This document shows positions 34,212 through 44,129 of a stretch of DNA of 44,129 nt, in pieces. Source of the stretch: Hypsibius dujardini (lineage: Eukaryota; Tardigrada; Eutardigrada; Parachela; Hypsibiidae); NCBI GenBank assembly GCA_001579985.1, contig LRSR01014039.1:1-44129 (forward strand). The letters are read 5' to 3'. Both the position numbers and the translations under genes were made by a program. How positions within the stretch are numbered: position 1 is the stretch's first letter; every line of letters begins with the position of its first letter. The notes beneath the pieces were generated by a model. The model did no database searches. It was not told the DNA's origin and saw only the letters and a list, made by a program, of their open reading frames with translations.

Positions 34212-35677
34212 CATGAGCTGTCTCCTTTGAATCCACACACTGGCTCATTCGGAACAGGCAACACTCCTGGTCAGACCGCAGGCCGAGGGATCGCAAGGTC
34301 CATGACGGTAGAGCCTCCGTGTTGCAACAAGAAGACCTGTTAATGTGATTCAGACAATTCGAATCACCTTGATGAAATCCATCAGGTGCGCAAATCATCA
34401 TTGAAAATTGAACGGAAACCGTCTAACAGGCTTCATTCAGTACAGCCATGGCGGACACTAGCATGCAGCTTCATTCACCGTTCGGTCTGGACTTCCAACG
34501 CTAAAACTGGACACGGAAAAGTCGGGAATACACTGACCGTACCTGTCGATGTAGACCCTGTCGAATTCCGTTGAGATAGTGAGGTTTAGCAGTCTGCGAC
34601 GTGAACCACACCCATCGGGAAGATCAGCGCCATCGTCCTATGTCTTTTGCATGACCTGACACGAAATGAAAATAAACTGAATTAAAGGTCTGCACGATAT
34701 GTAAAATGAACTATGTTTTACATGTCTGTCGTTGCATGCGACTGTAATCTCATACCTCCTTGACTATCATCAGAGCATCGTAACTGCCGATCAGATTCCC
34801 TATAATGGGTGCTGGCTGCAAGCAAGCACAGTAAATCGGTGTCATGCAGTATCCTTATAATCTTTTCGTTTGCTGGCTTCATCAAAGCTTAAAAAGATCA
34901 TTCATGGTCTGATGTGGGTCCCAGCTGTCGGTGCAACTTTTTCGCGTTTTTAATTCCGGTGAAATCTCGTCCGCTGTGACATTGTCTCGTCCATTGTGTT
35001 GGTTCGCCGACGGAATTCTCGAAACAGATCTATTGAGCGTTTCCGTTTTAAGAAATCACCGTCGTGGAACCGCGAGATAGTCAGCACAGAACGGAACGCT
35101 TCCTTTGCATCCGACATCTGAATTTGAGAGGGGAAGGGGGAGGGGAGGGAATGGGTATAAGTAAATCTAACAAGGAGAGTACACAGCGCTCCCCGGCAAT
35201 ATCTTCACTTCGGATTGTTATCGTGGATTTGTCTAGTTTATTTGGCAATATAGCCATAAAAAAGTTGGCAATGGACGAGACCTTTTATTTTTTAATATTT
35301 AAAACTGATTCAAACCGTTATCGAGGGCGCTGTGAAGTTACTGGAGACACCGTAAGATTGATTGTTGGATTGCTGACTTAGGTGAAATACTAGCTAAAAC
35401 ACCGACCTAAAAATCAATCAGTCTGGGGCCTTATCACAGCGCCACCTATGACGGTTTGAGCCAATTTTTAATACTTAAAATGGAAGGTCTCGTTTATGGC
35501 CGATTTTCTTAATAGAAATATTTTTGTGGGCGCCCCAAAAGCGATGACCTCAACGGCCACAGCTGGCCGAGAAATGTTGAGCGCTGTAATCTTGCTGATT
35601 AAACAGACGGCGAAAAGCGTCGTGAAAAGGGATTCCAAGGCAGCCGCCATGACCGGGATTCTAGGCAGGCCAGACAC
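34212..35677 (-). pseudogene. Receptor copy B: broken ANF-receptor-family gene
   Basis: Middle copy of the array, clearly non-functional. Recognisable pieces: exon 1 from ATG 35677 to about 35530 (RIPVMAA, signal segment, NISRPAVAVEVIAFGAP, then homology stops); exon 7 at about 34955-35117; exon 8 at 34756-34815; exon 9 at 34479-34655; exon 10 at about 34212-34336. Exons 2-6 are missing and an inverted-repeat element fills the gap. Exon 7 has an insertion and frame change after RRTNTM. Exon 9 keeps its 177-base length and splice sites but has an in-frame TAG after VMQKT. Exon 10 has two in-frame stops. No TM or tail exon was found. Remaining exons are still similar to A and C, so decay is fairly recent. 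Confidence 0.85.
35265..35510. mobile_element. Inverted-repeat element at the break in pseudogene B
   Basis: Left arm about 35271-35370 and right arm about 35405-35500 pair over about 95 bases. Shared motifs are ACGAGACCTT, TCAAACCGTYAT and GGCGCTGTGA. The right arm starts about 30 bases past where exon 1 of copy B loses similarity to A and C. No coding capacity; target duplication not clear. Different in sequence from the foldback family at 26.6 kb. Confidence 0.65.
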
Positions 35678-37329
35678 TCTCGATAGTCTCGGATCGCTTA
35701 CAGTAGTTTAGAAAGCGAGACTTGAAGGAAGGGCGAGGACTCGATGAGGGATATGTTGCATTCAGTTAAAGGAAAATGCAATATGACCCCAATGATATAC
35801 TATACATGTGACCGACCTCCAAAGTATTATACCATAACCTGGTATGTGGAATTACGCCAGCAAGCCAAGCCGGAATTGGAGTCTTTGTTTTAACGGACTG
35901 ATCTATGAACGTGCATATAGATTTCCGAGCTCTGCAGGCTCTAATTAAGTGACTACCCTCAGCGAACCCGGCCGACTGAAAACAAAACCGGGATGAACCG
36001 AGGCAGTAATAATAGGAAGCCCATTATAGCGGAAAACCGGTTCATTCTGTTAAATACATGTTGTAATTATATCCGTGCGTTTTCTCAGCAGAATAAGTCT
36101 TGCTTCGCCTCGACGACCTTTTCGTTAATTAATTGGCGCGTCTTGACAATGCTTATCGCTTAACTTTCCGCGAAAGGGTGGAGTACGCGTGACGGGATTA
36201 ACGAAATCGAGATCGAAGCTTGTAATTAAGTACTCACCAAGTTCGTAATGAGTATATCGGTTAGCATGACGATTATAGTAATTTGTTAACTAGATGCAAT
36301 GAGGTGAGAGTAGACAAGTGCTCCCTCGACTGCTTCGAGTATTTGTCCGGGAGACTGACCGTCAACGGAGAAACAAACAGCAGTATCCAGGAGGATAGAA
36401 ATATTTCTGAAAAACGTCCAGTCAACCAATCAATCGATTAAAGTGATTGGGCAATGGGTACACGTATTCATGACTCGCGTGAGGAAGCGAAGGACTAGCG
36501 AGGCAAGCCCATGTCTCTCTATCTCTAGGCTGGTCTCTATCTCTATCTCTAATACACATAGTACAATACTCGCTATATCGTGTCTTGCACTTGTTTGTCC
36601 TTCCTCAGTAATCTGAATTGTAGCCGTTAGCGACAGTGGCGCTACCTCCTGAGTGACCTAGGTACGCACACAGAATCCCATCTCGCTCGCAGGTGTGCCT
36701 TACGGCGTGGTAATATATACCCAGTAAACTGGGTAGTACTACGTCACAAACTGTCTTTCCATTGCATTTCAATCCATTTTGCCTCATATCAGTTGATTTC
36801 ATTCATTGCAACGCCTAGAAGTGCCAACACGGGCAGGTGCACGAGACCGGCGGACAGACGCAATCAGTAATAGATTGTCGAAGGCAGAACGGACAAATCG
36901 ATATAGCCAGTAGGATGGAGAGGCGGACAGCCTGGAAAAAGCGGGGTGGAAGCGGTGGACAGCTTGACACTACCGAAAGCAAGAAATCTTTGTTATATTT
37001 TTCTTTCTGTCTCAAGATAGAAACACCGAGCAATCCACAGTACGAAGGAAGTTACTTGATCTGAAATGGCATCAGAACTGAAACTGACATTTTGAGGTAG
37101 TAAAAGCAGTGCTCCCAGTGCGAAAACTGTGACTCGCGCACAGTGAACGTGCACGTACTACCATTTCTTCGTATTGTATGTACAGAACTGTAGCAACGCA
37201 CATCCAAAAATTGTGGCCTAAGAGGAGGCGTTTTTTCTTTTAGACTTCTTAAACCCCGCGCAGTTAAGTACTTGCTGTATAGAGAGCTCCGTACAGCACC
37301 ATGGATGCGGGCAGTTACGGATCGGAACA
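35678..37329. other. Spacer between pseudogene B and receptor copy C
   Basis: About 1.65 kb with no recognised exon. It was inspected for a kinase-homology or guanylyl cyclase domain belonging to copy C on the minus strand, and none was seen. Minor CTAT repeats near 36510-36550. Confidence 0.5.
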
Positions 37330-40300
37330 TCAGTAGCTTGTAGAGTCAACACTAACCGGGAACTCTCTATACTGGAGGTCTTCGATGTACCACTGGCTCC
37401 AAGATGTAGCGAAATTCTGCTGCCGAGAATACCTGTTGAAAGGGGCAAGCTACATGGTATTAAAGTTGTATAAGGTACTGAAGTTGTACATGGTATTAAG
37501 GTTCTGGAAAGGCCGGTTCGGAATTTCAAGAGCTGAGTTTGTTCTTCACAAAACTCCGGCATTTAACGAACCTGAGAACAAAAAGGCAAACGCCAGCCAT
37601 CAGTGCTACCAGAAATGCTACAAGACCGCCCGATAATCCGCCGACGTTGAACGCTTCTGCTGATAGAAAAGAGAGGCTCAGTAAGAACCGTTTGATGTTT
37701 GCGTACATAAAACATAAGACATATACTTACGAGAAACTCCGCATTTATCGCCTTGGTATCCACAGACAGGCTCGTCTGGAACAGGCCACACCCCGGGCCA
37801 GGCGTCGGGATGAGGGATCACGGGTTCCATCAAGGTAGACCCTCCGCGTTGCAACAGAAAAACCTACAGACGGAGAAGATTTATCTTATAAATTTGGTTA
37901 TAACACGGCAGACTTTCTCCGGTCTGCTGACTTTGGCGGGCTCCCTCAAAATAGTCCACACGACAAGTCTACCCAGTGTGTGTCGTATAGCTCACACGGC
38001 AAGTTTGCCCAACGGTCAGTTAGTCCCTCAGATCTGGATAGCCCAATCGACAACTCCTCCCACCTCGACTGCTTGGTCTTTCCCCAGTGTGACGGTTGGG
38101 TCTTACTGCTTGACGCCCCATCCATATCACTATCACATCCATCACTATCCAAGTCCCATAGAGCTTGCCATTTAATCTCACATCGTCTTAAACGACAGTG
38201 AATTGACACTCAATTCGGGTAGTCTTTCGCCAAGTGCTCTGACTCTTACAGTCAGCTGGATCTGTTACCGCGAACCAATCTTTCCTCTCTTCAGAAACCC
38301 ATTCGGTGATCTGCTTCCGCGTGTGTAAGCCATTCCCGTTAGTAATACTTCATCACTTACTTCTTCCGGTTTGCTATCCCACTCATTCATTCATATAACG
38401 AAAGGCGCTTTATATAAATCGTTACTCGGACTCCTGCCGTAAGATCAAGTCAGAAGTATGCATACGGAAAGCCATCAACTGACATCGTTGGTGTACTCTT
38501 GACCGGAAGGCTGTAACATCACACCAGTTATCATTTACGATTGCCTCTCCATCTCTAGGCTTACTTTTCATACCGCTCTGTATTTTCGGAAGTACATAAA
38601 GCAACGTGCGCCATCTTTACAGATATCAGTTCCTACTCAGCAACAAACCATTCTAACACATTTGTTTTCTATTACATTTGGCCGTCTTCGACGAACGTCT
38701 TTCCCTTCGGCATTTGCAATGCCAAAACGAATAGAACCTTTACTCCCCCTGAAATGGCTTCTCGTGTTTGCATAAGTGCTAAGAGACCCGGAAGTGTCAT
38801 AATAACTAGGAAAACCTCAACCATGACTTTAGTAGAAATTGTCTGTGATCAAATTATCTTTTTAATACGGAAAGACCTTCAAGAGTTTGATGCCTTTGTG
38901 GTTGGCTAAATAAGCCGTCTTTATAGACCTTGCGTGACACACATTTTAAACGAAGCCATAACCGAGGCAACAAAAAAGACGCAAAAATCAAAAGCTCACT
39001 TTTCTTTTGACTCAGGATTACGTATCTACAATACCCTGAACCCGTATAATAACCCAGTTGCTCGGTACGATTGAAGCGGGCATCACGGTAGCAAAGCAGT
39101 GCTTCCGCGCGACAACCAACGCGCTGAGTCATGGTTTTGCGTTGTTCTCCTAACGCGTTTACGTTTTTCTCTTAACGCGTCTACGTTTTTGTCACGCAAG
39201 ACCTTTCTGAAGAGCCCGTAGACGTAGCAAAATTTTCATTCTTCGCTGCCTCGGTTGCGGTTCGTTTAAGAATTATGTGTTCTTCAAGCTCACTATTACA
39301 TTACATCGATTGTGTATGACAGGAGTGCTACATTTACCGTCCGGTCCAAGTTGCCAGGGCTGAAACTGGCCACGGAAAAGTCGGGAATACGTTGACCGTA
39401 ACTGTCGATGTAGACCTTGTCGAATTCTGTCGGGATTGTGCGATTCAGCAGTCGGCGTCGTAGACCACGCCCGTCGGAAAGGTCAGCGCCGTCCTCCCAT
39501 GCTTCTTGCATGACCTGGCAAAACAAACTGAAGAATTATGCAAAAGTCTCTACAAATTACATCACGACTCACCGTCAGAGTTGGCTAATGTAACACTGCC
39601 ACATTTAGGACTTCACTTAAAACGCTCCAGTCACACCACCTGCATACCTTTCCGACTATCATCAGAGCATTATAGCTGCCGATCAGATTATCAAAGATGG
39701 GTGCAGACTGAAACAGGCAAGCGCAGTGAATTAGCCGGATTAATTATCGATTCTGACCTGAGATCTTCTACGAGCGGCACTCCAAAAGCCTTGGGGTTCT
39801 CAGCTGTTTATATCGCGACTTGAAGGTGCGTTCTAATTCTGGTATTGCTAATATTTAAATCAGCTACTTCTGCATTATTTCTGAAAGTTTTGTTGGATTA
39901 CGGCTAAAGACCTAGAGGGAAGGAATTTTCCTAGCGGAAAGTAGTTGACCGCAGTGTAAACGTGAATTATGTCCAGCGGCTTATACGCGCCTCAGCCATT
40001 CCATTCATTTTTTCCTTATTAACGTAAACAGCCTAATCACAGAGCTAATTGATACAGTTGAAATAAAAGGATTCCGGCAAGGATAAAAAAAGGTAAGGTC
40101 AACGGGCCGAACCGTGCGGCATGAAATCATGCAGTGTTTTAGCTTCGCTCACTTGATTGGTTTGTGACTGAATTGATTGATTGTTGTTCTCAACAGGGTG
40201 TCGGTATTTGTTCTAGCCACTGTCCACACCAATCTATTCTCTGAATCTTTTGCGGTGTGCAGTAACCGGCTGTAGAGAAAGTCTCTCTTGTTTCATTCAG

Positions 40301-43300
40301 TAGCGGAATTTTGTTTGTTTCCATATAAGTTCATTTAAAACAACATAATATGCGGTTGCAATAATACTGAGAAGTGTGTCTTCCAAAAGAAATTACTCTT
40401 CTCAGATGCCTGCATGCAAGTCCGTGGAAATCAGATTTTACCGCTTATGAAGCCATGATCGAACTACCTATGTTGAGTTATTTAAAAAGCAGTCGCTTGG
40501 TGCAGAGTGAATAATCGAGTAGCAAGACTTTTGGAGAGCCCTTCGTACTAGGGTTGAAAACGATGATTGATTATCTGCCCTACTAATTGGCCACACTTAC
40601 TTCGGGGGTAAACTCGTCCCGTGTGATGTTGTACATTGTATTGGTTCGCCGGCGAAATTCGCGGAACAGATCCATTGAGCGATTCTGTTTTAAGAAGTCT
40701 CCATCGTAGAACCGCGAGATGGTCAGCACGGAGCGGAAGGCATCCGTTGCAGCCGACACCTGCATTGAAAATGAGCAGAGGTTCCATCCATGATCGAACT
40801 ACCTATGTTGAGTTAGGTTGTCGCTTAACGACATTAAGGGTTAGCCTTGCAGCTGTTGCACGCACCTCGAAGGGGTCTGTTACATTCTGTCGGTACCACG
40901 ATGTCCAGAACTGGTTGGGTACTTCGGGCCACAGGTCCAGAGTGATGTAGACCTATGAGAATGTCGGAAGACAAAGTGACACCTCACAATATTATTAATT
41001 TGGCACCGTTGATACATTTTATTTTTAGGTTTTGACAACTGTCTTTGAATTGGAGGAGCTGCCGCTTCCTTTAGGAGCAGACTGATATTTTTACCCTTCC
41101 AAATTAGATTATATTAATGCCCTATTGAATTATCCTCCGAAAGGTTCGAATATTAAGAGCTAAAGGCTCAAGGACGTACATAAGATCCATCAGTCATGTT
41201 TCGGGAATGTGCTGTCAACTGAAGAATTCAATTCATTATGTCAGTACATTGATCTCTTGATTAGTTTGATCTCCGTGACCTACCATTAGCTTTCTTATTC
41301 CCTCAGAGCCGCCAAATAACATCACTAAAAATACAAGAAAGAATCCCTTAGTAATTACAATCGTGTATCCGTTTGGTGCTTTCCATGTGCATCATATTTC
41401 GACACATCAAAGGCGATAATTTCCCTGAAAACTATAAGAAACAATGACGATTGACAACTTTAATTTCAGCTTTTATTTAAAAGACAAATAAACAATTTGC
41501 GAACAATTGGCTTTGAAATGCACTACAACATGTCATTCCATGTCATGGTTTTATCTCAGAACTCTTAATCAAGAACCGCTGGTTAATTTCAAAGGGGAGA
41601 ATGTAGAGCTCACCACGACTGACGGACCGGAACTTGAAGAGAGTAATCACACACGATTGGTCATCGTCGGACCACATGTCGTGATAAATGGGCAGTCCCA
41701 ATGTCCTCTTGGGCTCAGCTAGCATTAATTGCCCTACCCGGTCCATAAAACTATAGCCATATCGCAGTTTGCGGGGATCGCCGGGACTTTTATCCTGTAC
41801 GATGAAAATGGTCTTCCATGCGTAAAATCGCAGCAGCGTGAGGATGACGCTGACATGGGTCTCTGCGGGGCTTTGAGGGAGACTAAGTACCGTCGACAGC
41901 ATGGGCAGTCGATTGCTGCTAGTCAAGTCGATGCCTATCATTCTGAAATATGTACAGAAATAATGCCTGACTCTTTTCCTTGTTCACATATAAACAGTCG
42001 TATGATAAATTTTGAATTAAATTTTGAAGGATAAATTTTGAAATATTTTGCTAACCGTACGCGTGACCTTGACCTTACCCTTTGACCTTCCATCGATGGT
42101 TTTTAATTATTTTTTCCACTCGAAAATCTATTACACCAATACGTTGTGCTGTTTTGACGTATTACTTACGTGTTTAATACCAAGGCATTCCAGAAGCCGA
42201 TTAGAGATAAAACAGCAGCCGTCGAGAAATCGTCGTTTCTGCAGGGATAGCCTGAAATTCGGTAGAAAAGACACGGGATGACGGCGGACAATGTACTGTA
42301 CGTGCACAGTAGGAGGAATCCCTATTCTTAGTGTGTGAAGTTCGTATTTGTTGACGTGATTTGCCGCTTGATATATTTCAACGTTGATTCTCATGTTGCT
42401 CGTACGTTTTCGTATGTACTCATACTGTAATTCTCCTTTTGTAGTAGTTTTGTTCTCGTCTTGTGCGAATGATGTTTCTGTGTCAGCCTAAGAATTTCTT
42501 GTTTACATTGTATAATCGTCTCTCCGCTAAGGATGAGTCTTCGAAGCTCGTGGTTCGAGACTCGACTTTGATTTCTACTTTCTCGTTCAGTTTACTTTTC
42601 ATCCCTTGCGAGCGTGCTTCTTTCAATTTGTTTGTCTTTGTGCAAGCGATAACTTGTAAAAGTAGTACTTGACTTCCGCGTTCTCAAAGAAAAAACAGGT
42701 CGTCTCACTAGCTGGCTCCTTTTCCTGACCTTATCCGAGCCATTGACAATGTCAATCGTCCATCACTGCTCAATTCGACAAACGGTGGAAAGAACGTTTT
42801 CGTCAACGAATCCAATCCAAAATTCACTTTGGCATCACCTGGCGTGAGTAGACAAAAATGTTTTGAAATCAGTGGGCGTAGCTGGCTATCATTATCACGT
42901 GGTATTAGAAACTTTGCGAGTGCAATTTCAAAAATTACTATAACTCTCGCTCTCTGCCGTGTAACCTTTTGTCCGCTGATACTAATTGATTTCAAACTAT
43001 CGGATAGGGTCAACCGAAACGTACTAGGGCCTTCGATCATTTAGAGAAGTGGACAGCGATTGACAGTGGCTTGGAATAGGCCAGATTCCTCGTACCTACT
43101 GGATATGTATGTGCCGGTACAAGTAAAACACAAACGTGACGGTATGGTGTCCCTGTCCCATGCACATGTCTGGTTTCACGGCTCATTAGATATGGATGGT
43201 TTTTAAAACTAGAATAAGTTAGTCTTAGAATACGAAGCGACGGTACAGAAAATTTTCAAACGGAATTATCTTTTTCCATATTTTAAAACGAATCTTAGGA

Positions 43301-43745
43301 TATTCACGACTGACAGGGTATCCTTCGTCTCTTCCGTCCGACCGAATCGCCACTTAGTCTTACCCGGCATCTCTCCTCCGCCGTAAACGAAAACAAACAC
43401 TTTGCCCGCCTTCTCCCGTCGGTAATAGTAATCCGCCAGGAACTCTGACGGCTTGTCCACCACCGTCAAACAGGTCCGGGCACCCGACTCGCTGTATGTG
43501 AAATGGAGGCTTTTATTGTACTTCCGTTGAAGGTCTTCCACGGCCAGACTGAACGTCGGTCCCAGCACAGCAAGGGAAGTCTGTGAGCGGGTCCCGGTGA
43601 CGGCTCCAAATGCGACCACTTCAACCTCCACAGCTGGCCGCGAATTGTTGGGATATGTGAACGTGCTTGATACACAGTGCAAAAATGCTGCGAACATAAC
43701 GGCATAAGAGATGGCAAATTGAACCGCTATTCCGAAAAGAGGCAT
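37330..43745 (-). CDS. Receptor copy C: ANF-receptor ectodomain, one TM, short tail (NPR-C-like)
   Basis: Intact paralogue of copy A with the same twelve-exon structure and phases: 43364-43745, 42170-42251, 41614-41942, 41284-41324, 41180-41218, 40866-40952, 40601-40759, 39648-39707, 39338-39514, 37731-37863, 37572-37659, 37330-37432 (559 aa). Signal peptide about 1-27, then ANF-receptor domain with SLAVEDLQRKYNKSLHFTY, DFSTAAVLSL, SVILTLLRFYAWKTIFIVQD, VMLFGGSEGIRKLM and RSMDLFREFRRRTNTMYN. VCGYQGDKC lies before the TM helix (about 503-525, GGLSGGLVAFLVALMAGVCL). The 33-residue tail reads SWSQWYIEDLQYREFP and stops soon after. A GT at 37356-37355 could splice the tail onward, but no kinase or cyclase exon is visible below. 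Introns are longer than in A. Function as peptide-binding or clearance receptor is inferred from NPR-C. Confidence 0.87.
38924..39277. repeat. Inverted-repeat segment with TAACGCG direct repeats in copy C intron 9
   Basis: Left motif ACACATTTTAAACGAAGCC with AACCGAGGCA returns inverted as TGCCTCGGTTGCGGTTCG with TTTAAGAATTATGTGTT. CTTGCGTGAC also returns inverted as GTCACGCAAG. Inside, TAACGCGTYTACGTTTTT occurs twice in tandem at about 39151-39190. Possibly a decayed composite element. Confidence 0.5.
40453..40480 (+). repeat. 28-base direct repeat, left copy
   Basis: CCATGATCGAACTACCTATG followed by TTGAGTTA, identical to 40788-40815. The two copies bracket exon 7 (40601-40759) of receptor C. 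Confidence 0.95.
40788..40815 (+). repeat. 28-base direct repeat, right copy
   Basis: Exact second copy of 40453-40480, in the intron between exons 6 and 7 of receptor C. Confidence 0.95.
42750..43020. repeat. Foldback-family relic in receptor C intron 1
   Basis: Contains AATCCAATCCAAAATTCAC, TTGGCATCACC, GACAAAAATGTTTTGAAATCA with GTGGGCGTAGCTGG and a diverged inverted partner (GCTGATACTAATTGATTTCAAA). Motif order matches the element in GPCR intron 1. Confidence 0.5.
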
Positions 43746-44129
43746 TTTCTTCGTAGCACGACAAATCGGAATTGATCAATGCCACATTTGGGACGTTTCG
43801 GCAGGAAGAAAGAAGTGGATTAGACGAGAGAAAGACGGACTGGAAAAATATGGAATCTTGAGGTACATGTTACGAACATGCCTTGGCCCTTTTAAGTCGT
43901 ATGCGAGGTACGCAGCTGTAGCTAATTCGTCCTACACCGGAAATTATAACTGAACTCTGTCACGGCATTTTAAATCTCAAGAGGGAAGAAAGGAGCCACT
44001 TAAAATCTCCGATTGCCCTTTAATTAAGTTTTTCTCAATAACAGTCTTAAGATGGGAACATGATAAGAATGTTTGTCAATGCGGCAATTTCATTTCGCAA
44101 AAAAAGATCCGGTCGTGTGAAACTTTATC
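43746..44129. other. Upstream region of receptor copy C
   Basis: The last 384 bases lie 5' of the copy C start codon on the minus strand. No further exon or element recognised; probably promoter and 5' UTR. Confidence 0.45.

Noticed and set aside
37052-37330. ORF below receptor C as a possible kinase-homology exon
   Set aside because: A spliced join from 37357 is possible in phase, but the sequence shows no kinase-like or cyclase motif, and the unspliced frame already stops at 37330.
1-44129. CRISPR arrays, rRNA genes, retroviral or LINE coding regions
   Set aside because: None seen; repeats are microsatellites or short inverted-repeat elements, and the genome is eukaryotic.

Overview
This window is animal nuclear DNA. 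Its genes are split by many short GT-AG introns, the exon joins keep reading frame and protein similarity, and IFT57 is a cilium gene. Protein divergence, intron sizes and an unusual rhodopsin-like GPCR suggest an invertebrate bilaterian, possibly a lophotrochozoan or flatworm-like lineage. The exact clade cannot be settled by eye. All gene models were built by splicing by eye and checking phase; most encode proteins close in length to their human counterparts.

Left part (1-23 kb) is compact housekeeping DNA with strictly alternating strands: the 5' end of a PKNOX/PREP TALE homeobox gene (-), Enhancer of polycomb EPC (+), RTRAF/C14orf166 (-), IFT57 (+), VPS26C/DSCR3 (-) and pirin PIR (+). This gives three head-to-head pairs (PKNOX/EPC, RTRAF/IFT57, VPS26C/PIR) and two tail-to-tail junctions. 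Introns and spacers are full of CTGT/ACAG and ATTG/CAAT tetranucleotide repeats. They also hold two kinds of small TA-flanked inverted-repeat elements that look like mariner-type MITEs.

From about 23 kb the character changes: genes are sparser and hairpin-type repeats are common. A three-exon rhodopsin-family GPCR lies at 25.5-28.8 kb (+). It has an NRF motif in place of DRY and an atypical TM6.

The right end (29.5-43.7 kb, -) is a tandem array of three copies of a single-pass receptor. Each copy has a signal peptide, an ANF-receptor (natriuretic-peptide-receptor type) ligand-binding ectodomain and, in the intact copies, one membrane helix. The outer two copies are intact 12-exon genes (583 and 559 aa). 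They end in short cytoplasmic tails of 54 and 33 aa, just where the kinase-homology domain of a receptor guanylyl cyclase would begin. This is an NPR-C-like architecture. The middle copy is a pseudogene: exons 2-6 are gone, an inverted-repeat element sits at the break, and exons 7, 9 and 10 carry a frameshift or stops. The array is the most interesting object in the window.
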